Positions 34,155 through 44,967 of a stretch of DNA of 64,000 nucleotides are shown here, piece by piece. A program made the position numbers and the translations under genes. This DNA comes from Lithodes maja (lineage: Eukaryota; Arthropoda; Malacostraca; Decapoda; Lithodidae), in NCBI GenBank assembly GCA_037953745.1, contig JBAKBP010012381.1, positions 1 through 64,000 on the forward strand, read 5' to 3'. The notes under the pieces are model-generated. The model was not told the DNA's origin. It did not search any database and worked only from the letters and a program-made list of their open reading frames with translations. Each line of letters opens with the position of its first letter. Position 1 is the first letter of the stretch.

Positions 34155-35624
34155 TTATTCATTTACAAACGCAGTCAGTCGCGGGTTTGATGCGAGATAT
34201 TTGTCTAATAGGATTTTAAATGAATCAACGGTGATGCAGTCTATAACGTTTCGGGGAAGCCCATTCCACAAGTTGACAACTCGATTGAAGAAGAAATTCT
34301 TAGATTCGTGCAAGTTAAAAGATTTACCAATAATTTTGCAACCGTTTCCCCGCGTGTAATTAGATTGGTCGATAGTGAAGTACTTACTACAGTTCATATT
34401 GTCGATGCCTTTGATGATTTTGAACACTTGAATTAAGTCACCTCTTAATCTGCGCTGGGTTAAAGGAAATAGATTTAATTCTCTAAGACGCTCTTCGTAT
34501 GGTTTGTTCTTTAGGCAATGATTTTAATGATTTTGCATCATTAGTTCCACTAATTTCTTCTTATCTTCATAACAGAAAAATATGTGTAATGGTAGATGGC
34601 CTTTATTCTCAATTTCACTCAATAAATGCTGGTGTTCCCCAGGGATCAGTTTTGGCCCCAATTCTGTTCCTCATTCATATCAATGATCTCATATCTACCA
34701 CTCATAATCCAATACATTTCTACGCAGATGACTCAACACTCCACAGTTCCTTCATATTTACCAATTCTTTCACCCAACCCGATCTTATAAATTCAAAAAT
34801 AAACACTGCAATTTCTCTGAACCAGGACCTTTCTAGAATTAATGGATGGGGACAAAAGAATCTAGTTTCCTTTAATGCACAGAAAACCAAGTACATTCAA
34901 TTTTCTAACCGACAGAATCTTACTGACTCCCATATATTTTTTAATGATGTAAATATTCCCACTTCCCCTAGTATTGACATTCTCGGTGTAACATTAACTA
35001 CTATCTTGAGCTGGACACATTATGTTAGAAGCATTGCTAAGAATGCCTCTAAAAAACTGGGACTCTTGTACAGAGTTCGAGAATTCTTCACTGACGAGCA
35101 GTTGGCCGTGATATATAAAAGTCATGTGCGTTCTCAGATGGATTACTGTTCACCTCTGTGGGGTGGAAGTGGAGTGGTTGCATTGAGGCAGTTGGACAAA
35201 ATTCAAAATAAAGCTATTAGATTAATCAATAACCCTGCAATCACACAGGACCTTCCTACATTATCCATACGAAGAAATGTTGCATCCCTTGCATTATTCT
35301 ACAGATATTTTCACAGCAATTGTTCCGAGGAACTTGCTTCAATTGTGCCGCCTCTCCACATCTTTCCCCGTAGAACTAGGGCAGCTGAGAGCGCCCATGA
35401 ATTTACACTTTCTCCTCCACAATGCAGAACTTCTGCTTATCAGAATTAATTTATCCCCAGAGCTACTACTCTTTGGAATTCACTTCCCTCTAATTGCTTT
35501 CCACAAACTTACAATCTACAAATTTTTAAATCCAGTTGTTACAAACATTTTATGAATGGAGGATGCCTTTAGGCACATGGACCTTTTTGTTTTATCTGTG
35601 TTTTTCCTTCCTCCGTTCATTGTC

Positions 35625-35661
<37 letters not shown>

Positions 35662-37086
35662 TAGGTATCATTTTGGTAACTCTACGTTGAACTCGTTCTA
35701 GCTTGTTTATATCTTTTTGGTAATAAGGGCACCAGGATTGAACGCAGTATTCCAGAAGAGGGCGGACTAAGGAATTGTAAAGGGTTAGGATAACTTCTTT
35801 GGATTTATGCTCAAATGACCTGCCTATAAAGCCAATTATTTTGTTTGCCTTCTTAACAACTTCTGAACATTGTTGACTCGGTTTTAGGTTACTCGATATT
35901 GTTACTCCCAGATCGGTTTCTCTGTTTACATTCTTAAGCTGAGTGCCATTCATCGAATAGTTTGCTTTCTCATTTAGGTATCCGATATGTAGTACTTTAC
36001 ATTTATCCGCATTGAAACTCATTTGCTAAATTTGAGCCCAACATGACAATTTATCTAGATTGTGTTGCATATCATCAACTTGTTCTTTTGAGAGTACGCT
36101 ATTTGCAATTTTTGTATCGTCAGCAAATTTTGAGATTGTACAAGTGAGACCCTCATCTATGTCGTTGATGTAAATTAGAAAGATAATTGGTCCTAGAACC
36201 GATCCCTGGGGTACCCCGCTACTTACATTGGTCCATTTAGATGCCTTACCATTTATGACTACTCTTTGCTTTCTGTTGCTGAGCCAATTTTCTATCCATT
36301 TCAACACACCGTCTTGTATTCCATGCGCTTTTAGTTTTAGCAGTATATAAACGTTTGTGGGGAACTTTGTCAAAGGCCTTTGAAAATCAAGGTATATAAT
36401 ATCTACAGCTTTACTCTCATCGTAGAGGTTGAGGATATCGTTGAAGAAGTCTAAGAGGTTTGTTAAACAGGAACGTTTTTTACGAAAGCCGTGTTGAGTA
36501 TCTTTAAGTATGTTATTTTCCTCTAAGTGATTTACGAGTCTGTCTCGTATGACCGTTTCTAGCATTTTACATACAACTGAGGTTAAGCTAATTGGACGAT
36601 AGTTTCTGGGTAGGGATTTGCTGCCTTTTTTGAATATCGGTGTTACGTTGGCTAGCTTCCACTGATCAGGCATAGTTCCAGACTGCAAGGATTTATTGAA
36701 TAGTAATGTCAGTGGTTTGGAGAGCTCATCCTTAGCTTCCTTTAGAACTCTAGGCGAGATTGTATCAGGTCCAGGCGTTTTATTTACCTTGAGTTTATCT
36801 AAACAATTCAATACTTCTCTCTCTGTAACGGTGATATTGCTTAGAACATCTGAATTAGCAATCTGAATCGGCGATGGTGTAGGGATATCACCGAGGTCTT
36901 CTGTTGTAAAAACTGATACAAAGAAGGTATTGACGGCATTACTCATTATTTTGTACTTCGTCTTTGGTGTATTCTCCATTTTCATCGACTAACGGTCCAA
37001 CAGTTGAAGTAACTACTTTTTTCTTTCTGATATAACTATAGAATTTTTTCGGGTTTGTTTTACTTTGATTCGCAATATGTAACTCT
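34155..37086 (-). pseudogene. CR1 ORF2, reverse transcriptase part
   Basis: Reading minus from 37086: IANQSKTNPKKFYSYIRKKK, a frameshift near 36985, then RT blocks VNKTPGPDTISPRVLKE, LANVTPIFKKG, NYRPISLTSVVCKMLE, DTQHGFRKKRSC, IIYLDFQ, SSGVPQGSVLGPIIFLIYIND and KFADDTKIA with both catalytic Asp residues. A second break near 36025 is followed by MSFNADKCKVLHIGY...SLVRPLLEYCVQSW. LINE-J splits the frame at 35659. The tail resumes at 34516 and ends at 34155 (NYTRGNGCKIIGK, FFFNRVVNLWNGLP). The sequence reads through the LINE-J insertion site. Confidence 0.82.
34517..35658 (+). mobile_element. LINE-J 5'-truncated copy inside CR1
   Basis: Plus-strand ORF2 end (from SLVPLISSYLHNRK through YADDSTL to the tail), the 3' UTR, then a poly(A) of about 29 at 35630-35658. 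The flanking repeat AGGC (34513-34516 and 35658-35661) is a short target duplication. Before the LINE-derived TTGCATCA (34533) sit 16 filler bases made of repeats of AATGATTTT. The frame has an early TAA (35447-35449) shared with the 23.7-kb copy, removing about 35 residues. Confidence 0.85.
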
Positions 37087-40000
37087 AAGGTCTTTTTCTA
37101 TCTATCTATCTATTGCCTGACGCCGTGATCCCCGAAAGGGTGGCCACGAACGAACCGCCCCCATGCACCTCTGTCCCCAGTCAGTCGACGCCCCTCCCCC
37201 TAACCAGCACCGCCTTCATTCATGTAGTTCCTCACTCCATCCTTCCACCTCATATTCGGTCTACCTCTCCCCCTCTGTCCCTCCACCTCGCTCTCGTACA
37301 CCCTCTTAGACATTCTCTCGCTTTCCATACGTTCCATATGGCCGAACCATCTCAAGTTGTTCCTTTTCACACTTTCCAGCACATCTACCTCCACACCACA
37401 CCTCCTTCTTACTTCCTCATTAGTCTGTCTATCCCTCCATGTAATTCCGCACGCACTCCTTAAGTAATTCATTTCCACTTCTCTCACTCTTGGTCTGAGT
37501 CTCTCAACCAACGTCCATGCTTCGCTTCCGTAAGTCAGTGTCGGGATTACCACACTGTCATGCAAGGACTTCTTCACTTCCATACTGACCACCCTATTTC
37601 TTGTTACTGCTTTTAGCGTTCCTACAACCCTCTTCCCCTGTTGTACCCTCTCCCGCACCTCTTCATCCATAGTCCCATCTTTACTCAACACACTGCCCAG
37701 ATACTTAAAAGAGTTGACGATCTCCATAGCCTGACCGTTCAGCTTCACCTCACACTCTGTGACTTCACCCCTTTCGAAGACCATAACCTTGCTCTTCCCC
37801 GTATTTACCTTCAAATTCCGTTTTTCGCACACTGTTCCAAACTCATTTACCAGACCCTGCAACTCCCATTCATTATCACTCATCAGAACTGTATCATCCG
37901 CAAACAGCAGTATAGGTAGCTTCCACTCAATTCCCTCCCTTTTCAGCGATACACCAACATCCACTGCTCTTGATAGTATTTCTTTCATAACTCCATCCAT
38001 ATATACAGTAAACAACCACGGGGACATCACACACCCCTGTTTCAAACCAACATTCAGGTCAAAGAACTCGCTCTGCTCACTCTCCACACGTACTGCCGCC
38101 TTTGCACCCTCATACATGCTCTTCACTGCTCTCAGCAACTTGCCCTCTACTCCGTATATTCTAAGTACTTTCCACAAACCTTCTCTATCCACTCTGTCAT
38201 AGGCCTTCTCCAAGTCCATAAAGGCAACATACACCTTTTGTTTCTTCTCCAGATACTTCTCCACAACACAATTCAGGGTAAAAATCTGATCTACACATCC
38301 TCTTCCCTTCCTAAAGCCTCCCTGCTCGTCGCCTATCCATTTCTCCGTTCTCACTCTCACTCTCTCAATCACTACCCTACTGTATACCTTCCCTACTACG
38401 CTTAGAAGACATATTCCTCGGTGGTTACCACACACTCCTCTTTCCCCTTTGCCCTTATATAGGGGGACTATTATGCCAGTCTTCCAGTCATCGGGTGCAC
38501 TCCCCTTCTCCCATGCTAGTTTGCACATTTTCCATACCCATTCTATCACTATCTCACCACCATACCTCAACATTTCCCCACACACTCCATCTGTTCCTGG
38601 TGCTTTCCCCAACTTCACTCTTTTCATGGCTTCCCACACTTCTGACCTCCTGATCCCCACCTCCTCCTCCACTACTTCTCTTCTTCTCCCTCCCATACCA
38701 TATCCAGCTATGTTTTCTGGCTCTTCATTCCTTTCATTTAGCAACTCACTGAAGTACTCCCTCCATCTTTCGACTCTCTCTTGCTTCTCGGCTAGCATTC
38801 TCCCATTCTTATCTTTCACACCCTTACTGTTTCCCTTGCTACCTTCCCTAACTTTCTTGACTTCTTTCCAGAACAGTTTCTTACTCTCCCTCCATTTTAC
38901 ACTCAGATTCCTTCCAAATTCCTCATCTACTCTTCTCTTACTTTCCTTCACTACTCTCTTCACCACCCTCTTACTCTCCACGTACCTCGCTCGTTTCTGT
39001 CTCTCGGAATCTTCATTCCCTCTACTACCCAACCACTCTCTATATGCTTTCTTCTTTTCTTCCACAGCTATTCTTACCTCTTCTGTCCACCATGCTGTAC
39101 CTTTCACTCCCCTCCCTCTTCTCCTCACTCCACACACCTCCTCACATGCTGCACAGATCTCATCCTTAAACACCTTGCTCATCTCCTCCACTTCCTCCAT
39201 AACTTCCAGGTCGAACCCTCCTAGTCGTCTTTCCACTGCTCTCCTGTACTCCTCCCTGACTTCCTCCTCCTGCAACCTCTCCACCCTCCTCACCATTCCA
39301 CCCTCCTCTCGCCTCCCTCCCGCTCTCCTCACCCACTTCTTTTGTATCCTAACCTTAGCTACCACTGCATAATGATCAGACAGACCCCCTCCAATACCCC
39401 TATACACCCTAGCATCCATCACAGATTTCTTCATTCGTTCATCCACACATACATAATCAATCAATGACTTTCGTTCCACCACTGTCTTATCCTTCATTGT
39501 CAACATCCGTTTCCACGTGTACCTGTGGATCATTCTGTGTCGGAAGAAGGTGTTGGCTATCCACAGCCTCCTCCCCACACATACGTCCACAAGTGCACTA
39601 CCATTCCCATTCACCTCTGATGGTACACCCCACCCTCCCACCACTCCCTCAACTTTCCTATCACCCACCTTACCATTCATATCCCCAATCAGAAATATTC
39701 TTTCGTTCTTGTCAAACTTCTCCAGGCACGCCTCCACATTCATCCAGAACTCCTCTTTCTTTCTTTTAAATTTATCCTCTGTCGGGGCATACACGCATAC
39801 AATCACCCACGTTTGTATTCCTACTTTCATTCTCACCCACACAATCCTTGAACCCACAGACCCATACTCTCTTACACATTCCTTCCATTTGCTACTTACA
39901 AACAAACATGCACCTTCTCTCGCTATTCCTTCACTCACTCCAGCACACACACCTATTCCACACTCCCACTCTCTCACATCTGAACCTTTCCATTTGGTCT

Positions 40001-40325
40001 CTGTCATTCCACATACATCCAGCCTGGCATTCACTAACACTTCCAGAACCTCTCTCTCTTTTGTGCCATCATTCATGCCACTAACATTCCATGTCGCCAT
40101 TCTCAGAATGTCCGAAGGCATGTCCTTAGTCGGTCGTGGTTCGTCAACGTTGGTTCCGTCCGCATCCGAGGCTGTTCGTTCGTTTTTTTTTTGCTTAGAT
40201 ATTTTTTCCGGGTGGGGGTCGCAAGCCCACCGACCCAACCTCTTTAGTCGCCTCTTACGACACGCAGAAGGCACGTGGGGCATATTCTATTCCCTAACCC
40301 CCAGGGGGGACCCCAAGGTCTTTTT
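37087..40325 (-). mobile_element. RTE-type LINE with target-site duplication
   Basis: The element proper is 37098-40314. The 11-bp duplicate AAGGTCTTTTT lies at 37087-37097 and 40315-40325. The 5' UTR is about 31 bp and the 3' UTR about 100 bp, ending in a tetranucleotide tail (GATA/ATAG on minus, about 37098-37112). Compact UTRs and a microsatellite tail are typical of RTE elements. It splits CR1 ORF2 between endonuclease and RT. An intact ORF and exact duplication indicate a young insertion. Confidence 0.92.
37200..40283 (-). CDS. RTE ORF: endonuclease-reverse transcriptase
   Basis: An intact 1027-codon frame starting at the ATG at 40283. After about 60 residues the AP endonuclease domain begins (MATWNVSGM near 64; TETKW; IGDMNGKVGD; SLIDYVCVDE; SDHYAVVAK near 305). 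RT follows: LGKAPGTDGVCGEML, GNHRGICLLSVVGKVYSRV, DEQGGFRKGRGCVDQ, FMDLEKAYDRVDR, GLKQGCVMSPWLF and LLFADDTVLM near residue 795, with all catalytic Asp present. The C-terminus has LRWFGHMERM and GRGRPNMRWKD, the tail typical of RTE-like proteins often labelled craniofacial development protein 2-like. It would nick the target and copy its own RNA. Long plus-strand ORFs here are shadows of this frame. It is the best candidate for a functional LINE in the window. Confidence 0.93.
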   Translation of the reverse strand: MPHVPSACRKRRLKRLGRWACDPHPEKISKQKKNERTASDADGTNVDEPRPTKDMPSDILRMATWNVSGMNDGTKEREVLEVLVNARLDVCGMTETKWKGSDVREWECGIGVCAGVSEGIAREGACLFVSSKWKECVREYGSVGSRIVWVRMKVGIQTWVIVCVYAPTEDKFKRKKEEFWMNVEACLEKFDKNERIFLIGDMNGKVGDRKVEGVVGGWGVPSEVNGNGSALVDVCVGRRLWIANTFFRHRMIHRYTWKRMLTMKDKTVVERKSLIDYVCVDERMKKSVMDARVYRGIGGGLSDHYAVVAKVRIQKKWVRRAGGRREEGGMVRRVERLQEEEVREEYRRAVERRLGGFDLEVMEEVEEMSKVFKDEICAACEEVCGVRRRGRGVKGTAWWTEEVRIAVEEKKKAYREWLGSRGNEDSERQKRARYVESKRVVKRVVKESKRRVDEEFGRNLSVKWRESKKLFWKEVKKVREGSKGNSKGVKDKNGRMLAEKQERVERWREYFSELLNERNEEPENIAGYGMGGRRREVVEEEVGIRRSEVWEAMKRVKLGKAPGTDGVCGEMLRYGGEIVIEWVWKMCKLAWEKGSAPDDWKTGIIVPLYKGKGERGVCGNHRGICLLSVVGKVYSRVVIERVRVRTEKWIGDEQGGFRKGRGCVDQIFTLNCVVEKYLEKKQKVYVAFMDLEKAYDRVDREGLWKVLRIYGVEGKLLRAVKSMYEGAKAAVRVESEQSEFFDLNVGLKQGCVMSPWLFTVYMDGVMKEILSRAVDVGVSLKREGIEWKLPILLFADDTVLMSDNEWELQGLVNEFGTVCEKRNLKVNTGKSKVMVFERGEVTECEVKLNGQAMEIVNSFKYLGSVLSKDGTMDEEVRERVQQGKRVVGTLKAVTRNRVVSMEVKKSLHDSVVIPTLTYGSEAWTLVERLRPRVREVEMNYLRSACGITWRDRQTNEEVRRRCGVEVDVLESVKRNNLRWFGHMERMESERMSKRVYESEVEGQRGRGRPNMRWKDGVRNYMNEGGAG

Positions 40326-41374
40326 ACTTTGCTTAATTAACTTTTTGGCTTTGCGTCGTAGCTCTACAAATTTCACCCGTTCTTCGTCATTTTGCGAGGA
40401 TTTTAATCTATCATTAGCAATTTTTTTAGCAAGCAGGCAGTTTGAAATATCTTTATTCCACCATTTGGGCTTATTATTATGGCCTGGACGCCATATTTTC
40501 GATGGTATGCAGTCTTGCACTGCTTTTAGGTAAGTGGTTTCGAATAACTTCCAAGATGTATTTATGTCGTTATTATTAATTAAAAAGCTCCAGTCAGTTT
40601 CTTTAAACATAGCTCTAAGTTTATGGAAGTTTGCTTTCTTGAAATTAGGGACTTTTTCGATGCTACTATTTGGTTCGTTACTAGTAAACTTTAAAGTGAA
40701 AGTTATTGTACGATGGTCGCTGTTACTGAATTCATCACCAACATTCAAATTCTCTATCAATTCTTCTTTTGTTGCAAGTACAATGTCAAGAACGTTATTA
40801 CCACGGGTCGGCGTTCGAACAAATTGATAAAGCGAACTCTCTTGCAAGTTCGTATACAAGTCATGTCCGGAGTGTGAAGTAAGAGTATTGCCCAACTTGG
40901 TCACAGGTAAATTAAAGTCGCCAAAAATTACGGTATCTTGTGAGTTACTTACATCTGCAATTTGTTCGTAAATTTCTCAGTCAGTTTGCACTGATTGAGC
41001 TGGAAGTCTGTATATTAATGCAAATATTATTTTTGTACCTTTATTATTCTTTATTAGCACAAAAGATGTGTCGACGTTCACAATTTGAGGTTTTGACAAG
41101 AGGGTAGGGTTAAGACTGTCTTTGATATAAAGTAAAACGCCACCTCCATTTCGATTTATTCGGCTTTTCTCAAACATTACATAACCGGGAAGTGAATACT
41201 CTGCTAAAAAGTCTCTATCTTCTGTATTGAGCCAAGATTCTGTTATGCCAATCACATCATAATTTTCTGTAAACACTAGCTCCTCTAAATCTGAAAATTT
41301 ATTGCGTATGCTACGAGCGTTTGCATAGAAAACCTTTAAATTTGTTATTTTAGAACTCACGGAAGGAACGCCCT
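40326..41374 (-). pseudogene. CR1 ORF2, endonuclease part
   Basis: Minus frame from about 41374: LKVFYANARSIRNKFSDLEEL, DVIGITESWL, GGGVLLYI, then a stop or shift near 40977. It continues to TSHSGHDLYTNLQESSLYQF, NVLDIVLAT and NSDHRTITF (catalytic Asp-His), and ends KKLIKQSKK at the RTE insertion. The missing GDFN block lies at the break (plus 40905-40976 still encodes it in another frame). Apurinic-endonuclease-type domain, broken. Confidence 0.8.
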
Positions 41375-41501
41375 TTAATAATATTTTTGGTTCTTGTCGG
41401 ATCTACATTTATGTTCATGGCTGTCCTCGGTCCTCGCTGTCTTCGGTCCTTATCGCTGGTGGTCCTCGGTTGCCTCTGTTTTTTGCTTGGCGTTGGATGA
41501 A

Positions 41502-41815
41502 TTATGTCACTGCTGCTTCTTCTCGGATGGCGTTTTTTGATCCATGGCTGCGGACTGCTTCGTGTCGGAGACGACCCATGCGTGCTGAACCCACAGGGTT
41601 TAGATGAGTGCCATCCTTGCAGAACAGAGTAGGCTGGTTGTAGAAGTTGTCCCAGAGGTTGATGAATTCAACTTCTTCCCTCAGACACAAATATTTTAGT
41701 CGGCTATTTGTGCTGAAGGCCTTGTCGTAGAATTTATCAGGTGCGTCGATCTTGGGGAGAATGCCTGAGATGATGATATTCCTTGACTTGTTTTTGGTAG
41801 TGCTGGATCATCTTG
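41502..41815 (-). pseudogene. CR1 ORF1 remnant, C-terminal SGNH-hydrolase part
   Basis: Minus strand, from SRNIIISGILPKI through LREEVEFINLWDNF to CKDGTHLNPVGSARMG, the Asp-x-x-His block of an SGNH esterase. The N-terminal Ser block is lost by 5' truncation near 41815. The same domain class is seen complete at 167-1048. Confidence 0.72.
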
Positions 41816-42164
41816 CGATATTTCTCCATCCCCCATTACCCCGAGAATATTAAAACAAAAAACATAAGTGGGGAGGGCTTTGAAGCTCATGGAAAATGAG
41901 AGGTTAAGACTTTAACAAATGACTATGGGTAATAACACAACATTGTCCACACCTTTAATAGTACATAAATACGGAAACTCGAGCCAAGTTTTGTATTTAC
42001 CAGATGTAATAATAACATAAAATATGATAAATGTGGATCGATCCACACTCAAACGTCACCCTTTCCTAACCGTAAACAAACAACTGCAGGTGGACCGCTA
42101 GATATACCTAAAACTACCCAAACATAACAAAGGCCAATTGATTTACTCAAAAGTATGCAAAATG
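41816..42164. repeat. Junction repeats left of LINE-K
   Basis: GTGGGGAGGGCTTTGAAG...AATGAGAGGTTAAG (about 41869-41915) matches one arm of the 33262-33476 element, with GAGCCAAGTTTTG also shared. No gene seen. Confidence 0.45.
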
Positions 42165-42292
42165 CTTTGGACCACCACCTTCTACTCTTAATATTTATTT
42201 CTGTGGTATTCGTGGCCATTCCTCTTAACATCCACTCTGTGCAACACCACCTCTCCTCTGCCAACCCTGACCTTCTCTTTCTCACCAAGACA

Positions 42293-42510
42293 TAGTTGTT
42301 GTTGTTGTTGTTGTTGTTTCCCAGGCTGTCTGGCCGAAGAGCCCCAAGGTCCCGAGCAAGGCCAAGGCTATAAACGAGCGCCCCCACAAAACCCTCCCTG
42401 CTTACCACTAACAATGCCCGGGTGACCGAAGCCACCCCAAGGCAGGGAGCTGAGGAAGGTGCGGAAACGCCCGGGAACCCAAAGTCCCACCCAAGGCCCT
42501 GTGCCCCTCA
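42293..42510 (-). repeat. SINE-like insertion with (AAC)n tail
   Basis: It begins on plus with (TTG)n at 42296-42318, i.e. an (AAC)n tail for a minus-strand element. About 190 bp of GC-rich sequence follows (CCCAGGCTGTCTGGCCGAAG ... CCCAAGGCCCTGTGCCCC). It splits the LINE-K endonuclease between the LTKT and YYLYP blocks. Boundaries are approximate, and its tRNA or other origin is not clear. Confidence 0.55.
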
Positions 42511-44110
42511 GCAATTATGAAGGGAAAGTTGTCTGTGACTACTTACGTCAAACCCTTCTCTGTATCCTCCTACTATCTCTATCCTCAGTTTCGAGCCAAA
42601 GGTGGATGTTGCATCTATGTAGGCAACAATCTTGTTTTCTCTCGTGTTCCCAACTTAGATTCTTCTGAATTCTCAACTCTCTGGCTAAAGCTTTCTTGTC
42701 ACTCTCAAACTAAATATTTATGAGATTTCTAACGCTCCCCTAACTCTACTGACTATCCACAATTCTTTGATTATCTAACTTCTAAAGTGGAACACATTCT
42801 ATCCACCTCTCCTTTCGCAGAATTCTCCATCTTAGGAGATTTCAGTGTTCACCACCACCAATGGCTCTCCTCTGTTTCCACTGACCAACATGGTGAACAA
42901 GCCTATATCTTTTCTATCTTAAACGACCCAGAGCAGTTAACCCAGCAACCTACCCATATCCCAAATCGCTTCGGAGATCAACCCAAGATTCTCGACTTAT
43001 TTTTAACTTCTAACCCCTCTTATCTGCTTATACTGTAAATATGTTCTCTCCTTTGGGCTCCTCCGACCATAAACTAATTTCTGTCCCCTGTCCTATCTCT
43101 CCGATACAGCAACTCGATCCTCCCAACCGGCGTTACTTGTGGCACTTTGGCGCTGCCGACTGGGAGGCTTTTCGGCAGTACTTCTTTGATTTCCCATGGA
43201 ATGACTTTTGCTTCCATGGCCGGGGACTCTCGGAGAGTGCTGAACGTATTACCGAGGAAATCCTCTCGGGCATGAAAGCATACATTCCATTTTCTTTCTT
43301 TCAGTCTAATGCCAAAAAAATCTTGGTTTACTCGCGCTTGTTTTACTGCTGTCCGCAACAAGGAGGAAGCATTCAAACGATACCGACGCCTTAAGACTCA
43401 AGAATCTCATTCTTCCTATGTTTCTGCCCGAAATAAAACCAAATCTGTTGTTCGACTTGCCAAAAACTCTTTCATCAATAAAAAATGCACTTAAATCGTC
43501 TTTCCCTCCCCTTTTCCATTTTGATGGCACAACCTCTGACAAAGCTGAGCTCTTCACTGAAACTTTTGCTAGAAACCCCACCTTGGATGATTCCAGTGAT
43601 AGTCTTCCCTCTCTACCCCCTTCTCTCATACTTATGACTAATATCCTAATTTCTTCTAAAGATGTACTTTCTACCCTCTCTAGGCTTAGCTCTAAGAAGG
43701 CGTATGGTCTGGACGGTGTTCCTCCTGTTGTACTAAAAAAAACTGTGTTTCCGTGCTGACTCCCTGCCTAGGCAAACTCTTTCGTCTCTGTCTCTGCTCT
43801 AAGTCATCCCTTCTTGCTGGAAGTTTGCTCTCATTCAACCTGTCCCAAAGAAGGGTGACCACTCTCAATCCTCCAACTATCGTTTAATTGCTCTCATATC
43901 TTGCATTTCTAAAGTTTTTTAAACTATTCTTATTTCCAAATTTCTTAAGCATTTCTCTTCTTATAATCCACTCTCAGATCGCCAGTTTGGCTTCAAATAA
44001 GTGTCGCTCTACTGGAGGTATACTTTCATATCTTACTAACTCCTGGTCATCTTCCATTCGGAACTTCAGTGAGACCTTTTCTATTGCGCTAGACCAGTGG
44101 TCAGCAACCC

Positions 44111-44967
44111 TTAACCCTTCTGGCCAGGGCTCGCCCTCCTAAGGACATTGTTGAGATCCGGGCAATTTGGCCAAAACAATTTTTTTTTTTTACTTGTTTA
44201 CCTTCTTTTTTTTTACGTTGAGGGACCCGCAGAGGGCTGCTCTCGGGCGGCATGGTATGCGGGGGGTTGTGCTTTTTAGGACTAATGGTTGGGGACAGGA
44301 TCAGGATTAGGGATGTAATGATTGGTGATCCTAGTTCTAAATGAATCAAGGGTGCCCCGGGGCTATTAACTACATGAGATGGGAGGTGATTCCACTCCTG
44401 GATACTGCAGGGAGAAAATTATTGTCTAAATATGTCAGTGCTTGCCTGATATGTGTGGTATTTTAGGTTGTGGCTGCGTCTCGTAAATCGTATACTTGTA
44501 GGGTGTAAATATATATCTTTGTCTATGTCTACTAAGTTGTTGGTGATTTTATATAACATCTGTTGTCTGTCCATTTGCCTTCTTAACTGCTAGAAATTTC
44601 CCACGCATCTCTAAATGTAGTGCGGTTACCAATCTGTAGACTAGCATTGGGTAGAGCTCTCTAAGTCAACTGGTTCAGTTGTGATGACGATTTCCGTGGA
44701 GAGAGATTCGATACGATGTTGACAATATTGGAGCTTTGCAGACACTAACTTCGTCATACCATACAACAACAACATTGATCCGACGTTTCCTTCTTGTTTT
44801 CGGAGGTGCAGTGACGCAATGACAGGCTTTGTTTACATACGTCCGACGCACGGCTTTCAAAATACGCTTAATAGGCTTTCAAGCTTACGGCTTTTATAAG
44901 GACACCCGGGCTCCTGGCTATCTGCCGCGGTGTCCTTTTAAAATGCTGCCCGGCTGGGAAGGGTTAA
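44111..44967. repeat. TTAA-flanked element nested in the hAT
   Basis: TTAA lies at 44111-44114 and 44964-44967, with inverted ends CCCTTCTGGCCAGGG and CCCGGCTGGGAAGGG. Its right 380 bp (44584-44963) is the reverse complement of the element at 13935-14311. Its left part holds a LINE fragment, so this copy is composite. Confidence 0.6.
44290..44580 (-). pseudogene. LINE 3' tail fragment inside the TTAA element
   Basis: The minus strand encodes MLYKITNNLVDIDKDIYLHP, RFTRRSHNLKYHTYQAST, EWNHLPSHVV and LDSFRTRI-like sequence. This is the common C-terminal tail of an invertebrate LINE (rRFTRGHxxR...WNxLP). Several stops. It is distinct from LINE-A, LINE-B, LINE-J and LINE-K. Confidence 0.6.

Larger units (their letters stand above)
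33931..41815 (-). mobile_element. CR1 LINE, 5'-truncated, carrying RTE and LINE-J insertions
   Basis: Minus-strand element with the end of ORF1 (SGNH domain) at 41502-41815, ORF2 from about 41374, and a 3' UTR ending in three copies of a 10-bp unit (plus GGAGTACAAA, 33931-33960). Short direct repeats at the 3' end instead of poly(A) are typical of CR1. ORF2 shows CR1 signature residues EYCVQSW and YYQKDINKLERVQRR. It is interrupted by RTE (37098-40314) and LINE-J (34517-35658). Frameshifts show an old copy. The left end of ORF1 is lost, as usual for 5'-truncated LINEs. Confidence 0.85.

Noticed and set aside
38449..40533. Long plus-strand open frames (307 and 338 codons), Ser/Pro/Leu-rich
   Set aside because: They are antisense to the intact RTE ORF and have no recognisable domain. 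Codon bias of the RTE explains them.
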